Translations under genes and position numbers: made by a program
Part shown: positions 11,114 to 22,905 of the stretch, one piece after another
How the letters are laid out: every line of letters begins with the position of its first letter
How positions within the stretch are numbered: the first letter of the stretch is position 1
Notes under the pieces: generated by a model
The model's input: only the letters and a program-made list of their open reading frames with translations
What the model was told of the DNA's origin: nothing
Databases searched by the model: none
DNA from: Chlorocebus sabaeus
Lineage: Eukaryota > Chordata > Mammalia > Primates > Cercopithecidae
Direction of reading: 5' to 3'
Assembly: GCF_047675955.1 (NCBI RefSeq)
Contig: NC_132915.1
Span: 18,581,766 to 18,645,765, forward strand
DNA length: 64,000 bases

Positions 11114-12682
11114 GTAAATTGGTATCAGTAGAGAAGAGTACTGCTGTAAAGATTTTAAAAAATGTGGAAGTGACTTTGAAACTGGGTAACAGGTAGAGGT
11201 TGGAACAATTTGGAGGGCTCAGAAGAAGACAGGAAAATATGAGACAGTTTGAAACTTCGTAGAGACTTGTTGAATGACTTTGGCCAAAATGCTGATAATG
11301 ATGTGAACAATGAAATCCAGGCTGAGGTGGTTTCAGATGTAGATGAGGAACTTGTTGGGAACTGAGGCAAAGGTGACTCTTGTTATGTTTTAGCAAAGAC
11401 TGGCAGTATTTTGCCCCTGTCCTAGAGATTTGTGGAACTTTGAACTTGAGAGAGATGATTTAGGGTGTCTGGTGGAGGAAATTTCTAAGCAGCAAAGCAT
11501 TCAAAAGGTGACCTGGGTGCTGTTAAAAGCAGTTTTAAAAGAGAAACAGAGCATAAACGTTTGGAAAATTTCCACCCTGATGATGTGATAGAAAACAAAA
11601 AACCATTTTTGGAGGAGAAATTCAAGCCAGCTGCAGAAATTTCCATAAATAATAGGAGCCAAATGTGAATCACCAAGAAAATGAGGAAAATGTCTCTAGG
11701 GTATGTCTGGGACCTTTGCAGCAGCACCTCCTATCACAGACCCGAGGGCTTAGGAGGAAAAGATGGTTTCCTGGGCCAGGTGTCAGGCCCCACTGCTCTG
11801 TGCAGCCTAGGGACTTCGTGCTCTGCATCCCACTCCCTCCATCCATTGATTAAAAAGGCCAAAGTACCGCCTGGGCCATGGCTTCAGAGGGTGCAAGCCC
11901 CAAGCCTTGGCAGCTTCCACAAGGTGTTGAGCCTGTGGGTACACAGAAGTCAAGACTTGAGGTTTGGGAACCTCTGCCTAGATTTCAGAGGATGTATAGA
12001 AATGCCTGGATGTCCAGGCAGACATTTGCTGCAGGAATGGGTTGCTCATGGAGAACCTCTGCTAGGGCAGTGAAGAAGGAAAATATGGGGTACAAGCCCC
12101 CACACAGAGTCCCTACTGGGATACCACCTAGTGCAGCTGTGAGAAGAGGGCTACCATCCTCCAGACCAAGAATGATAGATCCACCAACAGCTTGCACTGT
12201 GCACCTGGAAAAACCACAGATACTCAACATCAGACTGTGAAAGCAGCCAGGAGGGAGTCTATACCCTGCAAAGCCATAGAGGCAGAGCTGCCCAAGGCTG
12301 TGGGAACCCACTTCTTGCATCAGCAGGATCTGGATGTGAGACATGGAGTCAAAGGAGATCATTTTGGAGTTTTAAGATTTGACTGCCCTGCTGGATTTCA
12401 GACTTGCATGGGGCCTGCAACCCCTTTGTTTTGGCCAATTTCTCTCATTTGATATGGCTGTAGTTACCTAATGCCTGTACCCCGATTGAATCTAGGAAGT
12501 AACTAACTTGCTTTTGATTTTACAGGCTCATAGGTGGAAGGGTCTTGCCTTGTCTCATCTGGATGAGAACTGCGGACTTTTGAGTTAATGCTGAAATGAT
12601 TGAAGACTTTGGGGTACTGTTGGGAAGGCACGATTGGCTTTGAAATGTGAAGACATGTGATTTGGGAGGGTCTGGGGGAGAA
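11114..12682 (+). mobile_element. THE1 internal region
   Basis: About 1.57 kb of THE1-internal sequence, ending in the purine-rich tract 12664-12682 that serves as the polypurine primer before the 3' LTR. Frames of up to 130 residues (for example 11681-12073 and 11878-12240) are remnants of the non-autonomous internal sequence, not a known protein. Confidence 0.9.
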
Positions 12683-13042
12683 TGATATGGTTTGGCTGTG
12701 TCCCCACTCAAATCTCATCTCGATTTATAGCTCCCATAATTCTCACGTGTTGTGCGAGGGACCCACTGGGAGTTAACTGAATCATGGGGCTTGTTTCCCA
12801 TACTGCTCTCGTGGTAGTGAGTAAGTTTCATGAGATCTGATGGTTTTCTAAGGTGAAACCCCTTTTGCTTGGTTCTCATTTTCTCACTTGCCACTGCCAG
12901 TAAGTGGCCACCACCACTTTCTGCCATGATCGTGAGGCCTCCCCAGCCACAAGGAACTGTGAATCCATTACAGCTCTTTTTCTTTATAAATTACCCAGTC
13001 TCGGGTATGTGTTTATCAGCAGTGTGAAAAGAGACTAATACA
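12683..13042 (+). repeat. THE1 3' LTR
   Basis: 360 bp, the partner of the 5' LTR. By eye the two differ at several dozen positions plus small indels, consistent with an old primate insertion. Confidence 0.95.
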
Positions 13043-13047
13043 GAGAG

Positions 13048-13330
13048 AATGATCTCTTAAGGTATCTATCTTTTGTCAAAGCATGCTGCAAAGTTAACTG
13101 GCAAAAACTTCCGAAGACTCCTTTTAGGATAATTAGCTGGAACTGTGGGGGCAAGTGGCAGGAGCTGTGATGGCTTAGGAGGAGTAGCCTGGCGATGGCA
13201 TTTGGTCCTCTGTTCATAATTGCAAAGCTTTAAAACTGGATTTCTTTGCTCTTGCAGAGTCTATAAGTGATTTGGTATTCTTCAATAAATTCATTCTCTA
13301 ATCTAACTATCTGGTATCTGGGGTAAGTTT
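13048..13330 (+). mobile_element. Possible older LTR 3' part, family not identified
   Basis: 'gagtctataagtgatttgg' is followed by 'ttcaataaattcattctct' with an AATAAA at about 13283, an arrangement seen at the ends of ERV LTRs. THE1 would then have inserted next to or into it. This is an inference from layout. Confidence 0.3.
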
Positions 13331-13349
13331 TTCTTTACAATTACAAACC

Positions 13350-13460
13350 TTATTTTATATATATATATTTATATAATTATTAACCTGCATAGTTGGCTAT
13401 ATATTCTATAATTATTAACCTGTGTAATTATATCATTATAATTATATATTTTTTCCAGTG
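13350..13460. repeat. AT-rich low-complexity tract
   Basis: TA-alternating sequence with an imperfect repeat of 'attattaacctg'. Confidence 0.7.
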
Positions 13461-13559
13461 AAATTTGAAGTAATTTAGTATATCTACCTGTTGTTTATTG
13501 AATCAGCTTTCCTCTACCAGGGAATATTTTACAGTATCGATATACACAAGGTAGCAGTG

Positions 13560-14103
13560 AACTTCCTTGAACACTTCTCCTTTAACACATATGCATGAGA
13601 CTTTATTTTTAATTCCTTTAAGGTTATACACCTAGGAAAGGAAGTCTGTGTGAAAGCTTATGCACATATTCAGATTTACTGAAGAATGCCAAACAGTTCT
13701 CCAATGTTCATTCACACCAGCAGTGAGACACCAGCAGAACACAGTTCCTGTTTCTCTACACCCTTGCCAACATGGGATCCAATTTTCCAATAGCATACCT
13801 GTAACACAGTATCTTATGGTGGTCCCAGATTACATTTTCCTGATGACTAATGAGATTTAACATCTTTTTATACATTTAATTGCCATTTAGTTTTCTACTT
13901 AAGTATATTTCCTGTTCATATTATTTTCAATTTGGTTGTATGTTGACTTGTATAAACCCTTTATGTAACCTTATTACATATATATTTATATTTATATAAT
14001 TATTAACCGGTATAGTATACATAACCTTTATGAATTACATAACCTTTTTAAGTAATACATAACCTTTATGTATTAAAGATACAAATCCTTTTTTGGTTAT
14101 CTA
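13560..14103 (-). mobile_element. Antisense L1M, ORF2 C-terminal part
   Basis: 'tgaagaatgccaaacagttct', 'tctacacccttgccaacatg' and 'ttttcctgatgactaatgag' are the reverse complement of the ORF2 3' region. The same region in a much younger copy is at about 63740-63950. It is the 3' part of a long element continuing to about 19500. Confidence 0.85.
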
Positions 14104-14113
14104 GATTACCATG

Positions 14114-14270
14114 TCCTTCCTTCCTCTCTCTCTTTTTCTGTCTCTTTCCCTTCCTTCCTGCCTTCCTTCCTCCCTCCCTCCCTTCCTCCTTTCCCTCCCT
14201 CCCTCCCTCCCTCCTTCCCTGCCTCTCTTCCTTCCTTCTCTCTTTCTTCTCTCTTTTTCTCTTTCGCTTC
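14114..14270. repeat. 157-bp homopyrimidine tract, (CCTT)n/(CCCT)n
   Basis: Almost only C and T on the + strand (GAAGG/GGGA on the other), with a few G interruptions. Open frames of 105 and 129 residues on the two strands run through it and are low-complexity artefacts. Confidence 0.95.
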
Positions 14271-14301
14271 CAAACAATTCATCTTTTGTTTTGTTTAGAT
14301 T

Positions 14302-14303
<2 letters not shown>

Positions 14304-14335
<32 letters not shown>

Positions 14336-14616
14336 AGACGGAGCTTCACTCTCGTCACCCAGGCTGGAGTGCAGTGGCACAATCTCGGCTCACCGCAACC
14401 TCCACCTCCCGGGTTCAAGCAATTCTCCTGCCTCAGCCTCCCGAGTAGCTGGAACTACAGGTGCCTGCCACCGCACCCGGCTAATTTCTGTAGTTTTTAG
14501 TAGAGACGGGATTTCGCCATCTTGGCCAGGCTGGCGTCAAACTCCTGACCTCGCGGTCCACCCGCCTCGGCCTCCCAAAGTGCTGGGATTACAGGCGTGA
14601 GCCACCGCACCCGGCC
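14304..14616 (-). mobile_element. AluS-like SINE, CpG-retaining
   Basis: A 31-base T-run precedes 'gagacggagcttcactct', ending at 'gagccaccgcacccggcc'. It retains several CpGs. The flanks 'gtttagattcc' and 'gttaagatttc' suggest an imperfect target duplication. Confidence 0.95.
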
Positions 14617-15165
14617 TGTTAAGATTTCTTTCGTAGAGAATTTTCCAACTTCGATGTAAGTAAATATGAGTTATTTTCCTTCAAGCTATCAGCTATTTTT
14701 TATTAAAAAAGTCTCCCTACTGCAATGTCATAAATATATTCTTTTTCCTTAAAATTGCCTTTTTTTTTTTTTTTTTTTTCACAAACAGGTCATTGATCCA
14801 CATGAAATTATTTTTTTATGTGGTGAAACAAGGTTTAGTTTTTGTTTCCATTTTTATAACGAATTTTATCAGTACCAGTTATGGAACAGTACATCTTCAT
14901 TCTTAATTATATTAAATATACCAATTTTTATCATACATCAAGAACCTCTCTTCAGTTCTAATTCATTAGAATATTTATCAGTCCCTAAACCAATACCACA
15001 TTATGTTAATCAAAAAGCTTTCTAATAATCCTTAGAGTTGAACAATTCTATTCATCACATTGTTCTTTGTTTGTTTACCTTAGGCCCTTTGCACTAGTGT
15101 TTAAATTTTGGAATCAATTTGACAAGTGAATAGGATTAAGGCCCTCTGCATTAAAAATAGCTTCA
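14617..15165 (-). mobile_element. Antisense L1M continuation
   Basis: 'aacaggtcattgatccacat', 'accaataccacattatgtta' and 'ttttggaatcaatttgacaa' match successive upstream ORF2 segments in antisense. The order continues that of 13560-14103. Confidence 0.8.
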
Positions 15166-15175
15166 TGCAGAGTTC

Positions 15176-15345
15176 AGCTTTCCGGCCCTTCCAGCCCCAA
15201 CAAGATGCCAGACAAGGAACCTGCTGTGCCTTGATCTTGGACTCCCAGCCTCCAAAACTATAAAACATAGTTTTCTGTTCTTTATAAATTTCCCAGTCTC
15301 AGGTATTTTGTTATAGCAGCACAAATGGGCTACAAACTTTATTCC
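15176..15345 (+). mobile_element. MLT1-type MaLR LTR, 3' fragment
   Basis: 'gtgccttgatcttggactcc', 'agcctccaaaactataaaac' and 'cagtctcaggtattttgtta' are the 3' part of an MLT1-class LTR. It interrupts the antisense L1M. Confidence 0.85.
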
Positions 15346-16789
15346 TAATTTCCTTGAGTTCTATTTAAAACACAGCAAATAAGTGTTAATGTTTATCAAC
15401 TGCTTTTTCTGAATTTATTAACATGATCAGAGAGTTTGCTTTATTCTGCTAATGTATGCATTATAGTAATATTTCTACTGTTCAGTCAATTTGGCAATGA
15501 CATATTTTAAGATACATGGTCTATTTAGTTTTCTAGTACATTATAGTATTTTTTTCTCATCTACCTTCATAGGTAAGATGGCCTTATAATTTCCCTTTTT
15601 TATATATTCTTCTCTGCTATTCAGGTTTCAGTATTTCCATAAACTGAACAGAAATATTTCCTCTTTTTCTATTTGTTCATCATTTGTAACCATTTATCTC
15701 ATATTGGAATTATCACTTCTTGAAATGTTTGGCAGAATATCTGAGGCCAATTTTTGTTTGTTTGGTGGCAGGGTGCATACTTTAAAATACTGATTTGATT
15801 TGTTTAATTGTTGTAAGCCTAATCATGTTTACTGCTTGCTCTGAGCCAGTTATGGCAAATCATGCTTATGTTAGATAATTGTGCATCTTTGTATTTTATA
15901 TATTTATTATCACAAAGTTATTTATAACATTCCTTTATGATTTTCTTCTTCTCTGCATTATTTAGACTTATACCTAATTTTTATCCTTAATATCACTTCT
16001 TCTCATTCTATTTTCTTATACTCTGTGCTAATTCTTTTCGCTAACTTTTTGAATGGTAGGATGATCTCATAAATTTTTAGATTTTCTTCTTTTCAAATAA
16101 AATCCTTTATGGCTATGACCTTATCTCTAAGTTTGATTTTCATTGAATCCCTCAAGCTTTGATATGTAATTGTTAACTGGTTAACATTGTTAAATATTAT
16201 ATATTTTATATTAAATTAAATATTTGTGTTAAATATTTATAACTGTTAAATATTTAAATATTTTATAGTTTCTATTATAATTTATTTTTGACTAATCATT
16301 ATTTCCAATATAATTTTAAGGTTCCAAGTGTCGCCTTTTCTCTTCATCTGCGGTAGACAATATTTAAGTGCTATGTAGCATCCCTCTTATTCTAATAACA
16401 TTTTGTGCCTTTCCTTCCATTTTGTTTGATATTAATTTAACTCTACCAGGCTTTGTATTTTGTGAATTGTTTGCTTGGCATGTATTCTTTCCCCTTTAAC
16501 CTGACCCTTTCTGTGTTCTTATCCTTTGTATGTGTCTCTCATGAACTGCATTTAGCAACATTTTTATGTATGTGTATATGCTTATCCACTTCAAAATATC
16601 TGCATTTTAACTGCTGAGTTAAAAGACATTGATAAACTGATACTGTTAGATTCATTTCTATCATTTTTATTTAGTGTTTTCCTATGCACCATGTATTTCC
16701 TATGCTTTTCCTCATAACCTGCCTTTTAGTAATTTTTTAAATTTCTTGTACTTTTTTGTTTTTTCATCTAATGTCAGCTGTAGTTTAGA
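15346..16789 (-). mobile_element. Antisense L1M continuation, RT region
   Basis: Segments such as 'gaatttattaacatgatcag', 'gaaatgtttggcagaatatc', 'caagctttgatatgtaattg' and 'gtttgatattaatttaactc' follow the reverse order of L1 ORF2 from RT towards endonuclease. Confidence 0.8.
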
Positions 16790-16990
16790 AATTATACTAA
16801 TATATAATCTATAGTATATAGTAATTATATATAATATACTATATAGTATATAATACAATATATACTAATATACTATATAGTATATATAATATAGATTAAA
16901 TTTATATAAATATAAACGTATTTTATATAAATATATAATATATAAACAAATTTTATATAACATATAAACATATAAATATATATTAAATCA
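16790..16990. repeat. AT-rich, self-complementary tract of about 200 bp
   Basis: Nearly only A and T, dominated by repeats of 'atactatatagtatata' that can fold back on themselves. Confidence 0.85.
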
Positions 16991-17029
16991 TGTATGCTTA
17001 ATTAACGTACACTGAAATTAGTCAATATA

Positions 17030-17607
17030 CTTAATGCCGGGTGAGGTGTCAGAGCCCCAGCACTGGAAAGTGGTTGACTTGCAGGTTGTTAAGAAAGATT
17101 TACCAATGGCAGTATAGGTTTGAAAAAGGAAAGTTTTATTAGAAAGAAAGAACGCTGCCTAAGAGTGCAGCGGGGTGCCTTAGCAATAGGACTGAGTGCA
17201 CCACACCAAGGTGCATTTTTCATAGGGGTATTTATGGATATTAATGTGGGAGCTAAAGGGTAATTTAGACCGTATTAGCCATGTAGATCATGATAATGAT
17301 TACATTTGTAGACATTTTGGTGCCTTAATGTCAGCAAGGATTGCATGATAAGTTTTGATATGCATGCATTCCAGAGATTCATAGAAATTCTAGTTACTTC
17401 TAAGTTTTTGAGAAGGAAACCTGGAACCAGATGCCTACTTTAGATAACAGGGAAGTCTAATTGCTTCTGAATTCCTCAGATAAAGACTTTTGTCTCTGGA
17501 TGGCCTGCTTAAATTCTAAACAATATAAGAATCTAAAGTTTTTATCTTCATCTACTCTGGTCATAAATGATTTGTTTGATATTTCAGTTCTATCTTAATA
17601 ACCTTCA
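17030..17607 (-). mobile_element. ERV LTR-like insertion in the L1M, family not identified
   Basis: Non-L1 sequence splits the antisense L1M. On the minus strand it holds an AATAAAAC-type polyadenylation signal (complement of 'gttttatta' near 17132) and a possible TATA-like segment (complement of 'tatttatgga'). 'ttagtcaatat' occurs at both borders (about 17018-17028 and 17610-17620). That is longer than a normal ERV target duplication, so either the borders or the class may differ from my call. Confidence 0.5.
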
Positions 17608-17620
17608 AGTTAGTCAATAT

Positions 17621-19500
17621 TATCACTTTATATAAAGTTTATTAGACTTGACAGTTTCTTAAAAATTAATTCTTCTTTGTGGATCACTTTCTTCCTGAAA
17701 TATATATTTTAGGTAATTTTTAAGTCTACCATTAATAATTTATCCCAGTGTATGTTTGTCTGAAAATGATTTTATTTGGCCTTGTTTTGTCTTAAAAATC
17801 TAGCTGGATATGGAATTTGGATTATAAACCATTCCCCTGTAGATTTGGTATAATTACAAAACCCTTTTGCTAGTTTCACTGAAGTTTAGATGCCTATTTT
17901 TTGGCTAACTGTTGCTCTTTGGGAAAATCTCTTTCTGGTATTACCTTTCAGATTGTCTCTCTGTGTTACAGTGAGATTGAGCCTAGGGGCACATTCACTT
18001 TTATTACACTCAGGACTAACTGTGCTGTTCAAATATGCTCATTCATGCTTTTTTCTTCAACTTTGGAAAATAATTATATTACTATTCCCCCTTCTCTCTG
18101 TTTCATCTGCTAAGAAATTTCATTAACATGTATTGGACCTTCTCTATGTTTCCTTCTTATATGTTAATCTCTCTTTTATTTGTTTATTTTTCATCCTGTT
18201 TCTTCTCTGTGCTCTGCCTTCTGAATAATTTCCTAAGCACTGTGTGCCTGTTCACAAATTCTTCGTTCAGTTGTGCTTAAACCGCTGTTTAAACTATTCA
18301 TTGAAATTTTATTCCATAACTTATGTTTTCCCACTTCTGAAAATAGTTTGTGCTTTGTCCGTGGAGTCATATGTCTTTCTATGTTTTTATCCACTTTCAT
18401 AACATTCATCTTTTTACATACATTTACTTTATAGTCTTTATTATGTGATATTTTATGGGTTTAATTGTGCTATTTGCTCTGATTACTTTCTTTTGTTTAA
18501 AGTGAATTTTAAAAGATCTTTTATGATGTAGATAGTGAGCTCATCTTTAGCAGGGTTATACCAGGTAAGATCTTATTAAGCATGTTAGGGTGTAGCTATC
18601 CAGAGTATTTCTAGATTTAATTGTTATGGATGGTCCAAGGGTATTATAAGCCCAAGACAGTTTAGATGGTTTAATTTCTCTTAGATTGTAGATTCCACAT
18701 TAAGACTTTTTATTAGGCCCTTGGTTATAAAATACTATGGGAGACTTCCCTCTTGTCTCTTCCCAAGTAGAACCCTAGCATGACAAACTTCCTCAATGCC
18801 TTTCTGAGACAGCGATGGGTGGTCTTAAAGCTCCTCTTTTCTACCAAGGGTACATTCACTCAAAGACCTCAGCTCTGTTTTCCATTCAAAGTCTCCATCT
18901 TTTCTGACCAGGTCCTCATCTCCTGTCTCCTTGTAGCAGATTAATGTTCAGAAACCACGTCCTGCTTCACTGGATTGCTTCTAAAATACTGTGCTTATCC
19001 TCGGACTCAGTTCAATTTCTTTTGTTTTTGGCCTCTGGAGATAATCCTACTTATGAGTTCTATTATGTATTTTAAAAAATGTTTGCTGTGTTTATCTGAA
19101 ATACATTGTTGTTTTATTATTGTGTTTTTAAAATATTATCTAGCATTAACTCAAATACATAAAATTATTGTTATTTTTAGTCAACAATTAATTAGATTTG
19201 TAAACATTTTCCAAATGTCCATGCTTATCATTGTTTTAAAATCCCATGTCTTCCCTAGTCTTTTTTGCAAAGTATATTCATTATTTTTAAATCTTATAGT
19301 TTGTACGAAATCTATTCTTTTAGGTATGAAAAACAAGTAGTCATTATTTTGCCTTTACTCTTAAATGACAGTTTAACTGCTTATTTAATTCTAATTTGAC
19401 AGTTTATCTTTCCTCAATACTTTGAAGATATTCCATCATTGTTTTCTGGCATCTATTGTTGCTAATAAAAATCTTCTGTCTTGTAATTGTTTTTCACTCT
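17621..19500 (-). mobile_element. Antisense L1M, 5' part
   Basis: 'tgtttgtctgaaaatgattt', 'aatctagctggatatggaat', 'ccgctgtttaaactattcat' and 'tgaagatattccatcattgt' are typical reverse-complement old L1 sequence upstream of that at 15346-16789. It ends around 19500. Open frames here, up to 121 residues, are T-rich chance frames. Confidence 0.7.
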
Positions 19501-20145
19501 ATAATTGCAAGAGAAATCAAGATATAAGACTGCATTCATAATGTGATTCCAAGTTTTGAAAACATATGTATAAGAATTATTTACTATCTAACTCTTAAAT
19601 TCCAATAGTGAGAGTTCAAAGAGTAAGGAATAACCATTATGTGAATTCATCTGTTCTCAAGTTTCAGTTGTAAGTGTTGGATATTTATGTCATTTTCTGG
19701 AAGCCAATTTAGCAATATGTCAAAGGCCTTGAAAAAGCTTAACGCAATAATTTCACTGTTAAGAGATACAGACAGACCTTTATTTATAAAATTTTCATTG
19801 CTAGATTTTATGTCAAAAAATGGAAATAATATAAAAGTATGAAATATTTTAATATATTATGCAGTCATTAAAATTATACTCTTGAAGAATTATTAATTAT
19901 ATGTAAAGTCACATATTACACTGTTTTTTAAAAGTATCAAACAACACATTATGATCAGATAGTATTAGGGAATAAGCACACATATATATCTACACATATA
20001 TTGCTGTGATTTGTTAAGAGTTCTTTTTTCTGGATTTTGGGATTGTATATAACATTTAGTTTATTTATAATTTTTAAACAATTTTCTAAGTTCTAATTTC
20101 TATATAGTAAAAAAGTAATGTTTCTATAATTTAAAACAAAATGAG
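19500..20145 (+). mobile_element. L1ME-like 3' UTR fragments
   Basis: 'tatgcagtcattaaaattat', 'caaacaacacattatgatca' and 'tttttaaacaattttctaag' follow the L1ME/L1MC 3' UTR pattern ('cagccattaaaaat' then a hydrophobic T-rich end). 19500-19740 looks like a second, more diverged piece of the same kind. Confidence 0.6.
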
Positions 20146-20149
20146 AAGT

Positions 20150-21785
20150 TATTAAAATGCATGCACATCATAACCCTTGTTACTAGGTAACTTAGAATAC
20201 AACATTGTTGGTTACGTCATTGAAGTATGGCAGTGGGAATGCAGTCTGTCTACAATTTTTTTTTTCTCACGTCCAAATTAATGCAGGCTAGCCTCCCGCC
20301 TTGATGGCTTTTCTACCAATGCTAGAAGTACATGCCTCATTAAGTGCTCCCTTTACACATACAGGGTCCTGAATCACTGTGTCGCTCTTACTTGTTCCAG
20401 GCTACCTTGTTTCCTTGTTTGATCTGTTTTTCACTGTCCCAATTACATAACTGGTCTGTTACCTTCTCCTTTTGGAGTAGATAGTAGACCCTATCGTCTC
20501 TGCTCTGGTCACATTCCTGTCCTTCTTGGCTAAGACTGCCCATGTCTATGTGGCCGGTCTTTACATTGCTGATTCTTCTGCTCCATAGATTACCTAAGGC
20601 AATCCCCCTCCTGGCTAACCAGTCTCTATATGTCATCCTTGTCAGTTTTAATTCCCCATTTGTATCCCTTCTCTCCCATATCCTTGTCTTTTCAACTGCT
20701 ACTATTATAGAATGGTATATTATGCATAAAACCAAATTATCAACCTTTTTAAATTAAATGTTTTATCAATTAAAGAAAAATCATTCATGTTTCTATATTT
20801 AAAAAATCATAATATCTTAAATTTTGAAAGAGCTTTATCTTCAGTGAAATATATAAATGGGTGAAAGATTTCATTTCTGTTAACATTATGAAACTTCCCA
20901 TTTCTCTTTTTGCCAAGGTGAACTGATGTAATCCAGGATTTTGTTCTTTTCAAGAGAAGATAAGCAACTTCATAAGAAACCTTAAGGGAGAGAGAGAGAG
21001 GAAAAAAAAAAAAAAGACTTCTTGTATAACAAGTACAGCTTAGGTAACTGGTATTTTTACATGAGGATTTTTGGCTCAAGAGAAGGAAGAGGATTTTACA
21101 GCCCCAAATAGCAATCAGAAATCCTCAGACTGATAGAGACGCATTTGAATATTGGGGATTCTGAATGATTTCTTTCAAAACTAGGCAAAATTGAATTTTG
21201 ATATCTCTTTTTTAAAATTAATCTATCCTGAGAGAATATCAAACAATTGTACCCCAACTATATAAAACTCTTAGCGTTCTATGTCTCCTGTTCCAAAATT
21301 GCATATTATTTTGATACTAATGATAAGATTTGAGATGTAAAACTTAAATTAATGTTTTGGCCTTGGAATTTCAAGGTGCTTCTTTAGAAGGGAATTTTAA
21401 TACTTATCCTGGCTGCTTCTTAGTGTCACTGTGAGGGGAAAAACTCAGATAAAGTGTATAAAAGTGCATTGTAAGCTTTCAAGCAGTCTCTGGATCCGTG
21501 ATTACTATCCAGATAGGACATCCTTTCTTATGAAATTTTGTGTAACAAAAAATACCCCTACATGTTCAACCACATCCTGGCCAATAACATTTTCAAGCAC
21601 CTGGCTCAAATATTCAATCATCGATTTTTTTTACTAGAAATAGTCTCTTAACTTTCATGGGTCAAGGAGGTTCGCCTTTAGGTGTTATTTTTCTGCTTCC
21701 CAAGTAGTAAAGGAACTTGTAATAGCAATGCCCAAGGCACCAGTGTCACCTTATAATTTGCCTAATGATGATATTTATAATTTTG
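20150..21785. other. Unassigned, no gene seen
   Basis: Frames of 115 residues (20388-20735, minus) and 90 residues (20807-21079, minus) have no recognisable domain. A short GA/A run lies at 20987-21015. I cannot name a repeat. Confidence 0.5.
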
Positions 21786-21789
21786 AAAA

Positions 21790-21930
21790 TAACAGTTGAT
21801 CTTTGAATATGCCATCTGTGCTTCAGGCACTGTGCTAACACTTTTACAGGCATTAGTTTATTTAATACTCAAAAACAAACTATAAGCTTGATATAATTAC
21901 CCACCTTTACTGAGATGATACTACAATTCA
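21790..21930 (-). repeat. MIR SINE 3' part
   Basis: 'gcttcaggcactgtgctaac', 'acaggcattagtttatttaa' and 'gataatacccacctttact'-like order match MIR in reverse complement. Confidence 0.7.
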
Positions 21931-21939
21931 GGGAAATTC

Positions 21940-22515
21940 ATTCATTCATTTAATCAATTAATACTGAGTGCCAAATATGTATCAGCTTCTGAGCTAGATA
22001 GGGAAGGAAGAGCAGTAATGAAGATGAAAACAGGTCCTTGAACCCATGGGATTTATATTATAGTAAAAGAAAGAACACAACAGAGAAATGTGTGCCACAT
22101 AGAAAGTAATTAGTACTCTGCTGAGCATTGAAACTGAGTGGCTCCTTTAGAAAGAGGTTAAAGAAGAACTTCCTGAGAATGTCCTGAAAGTAGAGCCTGA
22201 GTGACAGGAAAGGGCCAGGCACGTGAAGTCAGCAGAAAGAACATTGGGCTGAGGGGTCAATATACAGGAAGGTCCCGAGATGGGAGTAAGGACTATGATG
22301 ATGGGGTGATGAGAATCCTGGATTCTCATGATGTGGATGGAACTGGATATGTTTTGGAGTTAGAATTGATAGGCTTTCTGTTGGACTGGGGGTAGGGTAA
22401 GGGAATTAGATGAATCAAGGTTATTTTGTTTGTTGGTTTATTTGGAATGAAATACTAGGTTACTGATGGGCTATTTGGGGATGACGAAGAGGAGTGGGTA
22501 GGTTTGGTGAGAGAG
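21940..22515 (-). repeat. Ancient interspersed repeat, left half (L2-like start)
   Basis: Begins 'ttcattcatttaatcaatta' and 'gagtgccaaatatgtatcag', then 'ggcacgtgaagtcagcagaa'. It follows the layout of a long old mammalian repeat whose first part resembles the L2 3' end reversed. I recognise the pattern but cannot name the family. It continues at 23095 after two L1 fragments. Confidence 0.5.
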
Positions 22516-22519
22516 CATC

Positions 22520-22905
22520 AGTTCTTTTTGTTGTTGTTTAAACTCTTTTATGGTGGTAAGATTTACATAAGATTTACCATTTTTAAATGTATGGTCCATG
22601 GGCATTAAGTACATTGACATTGTTGTGCAATGATCACCACCATCCATCTCCAAAACTTTTTCATCTTCCCATACTGAAACTTCATAACCTTTAAACAACA
22701 ATTCTCCATTTCTTTCTCCCTCCATCCTCTGGCAACTACCATTCTGCTTTCTGTCTGTACGACTTGGACTACTTCAGGTGCCTCACATAAGTGAAGTCAT
22801 ACTGTATTCGTGTGTGTGTGTAACTTGCTAATTTCACTTTGCATAATGTCCTCAAGTTTCATCCATATAGTAGCATGTGTCAGAATTTCCTTCCTTTCTT
22901 TTTCT
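22520..22905 (-). mobile_element. Antisense L1 3' UTR fragment
   Basis: 'atttaccatttttaaatgta', 'cattgttgtgcaatgatcac', 'caccatccatctccaaaact' and 'gtagcatgtgtcagaatttc' are the reverse complement of an old L1 3' UTR. Two related fragments occur at 26146-26430 and 47099-47660. Confidence 0.85.

Larger units (their letters stand above)
10748..13042 (+). mobile_element. Complete THE1 (ERVL-MaLR) element, LTR-internal-LTR
   Basis: Two direct LTRs of about 360 bp flank a 1.57-kb internal segment, giving 2,295 bp, the size expected for a full THE1. Both LTRs start TGATATGGTTTGGCTG and end ACTAATACA. The 5-bp target duplication is GAGAG at 10743-10747 and 13043-13047. MaLR elements are non-autonomous and depend on proteins of related ERVLs. 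The internal region has only short broken frames, and I recognise no functional retroviral gene. Confidence 0.97.

Noticed and set aside
11681..12240. Overlapping 120-130-residue frames inside THE1
   Set aside because: They are remnants of the non-autonomous internal region, with no recognisable retroviral protein motif.
14111..14500. 129-residue plus-strand and 105-residue minus-strand frames rich in Leu/Pro/Ser or Arg/Glu/Gly
   Set aside because: Both are translations of the homopyrimidine tract and adjoining Alu.
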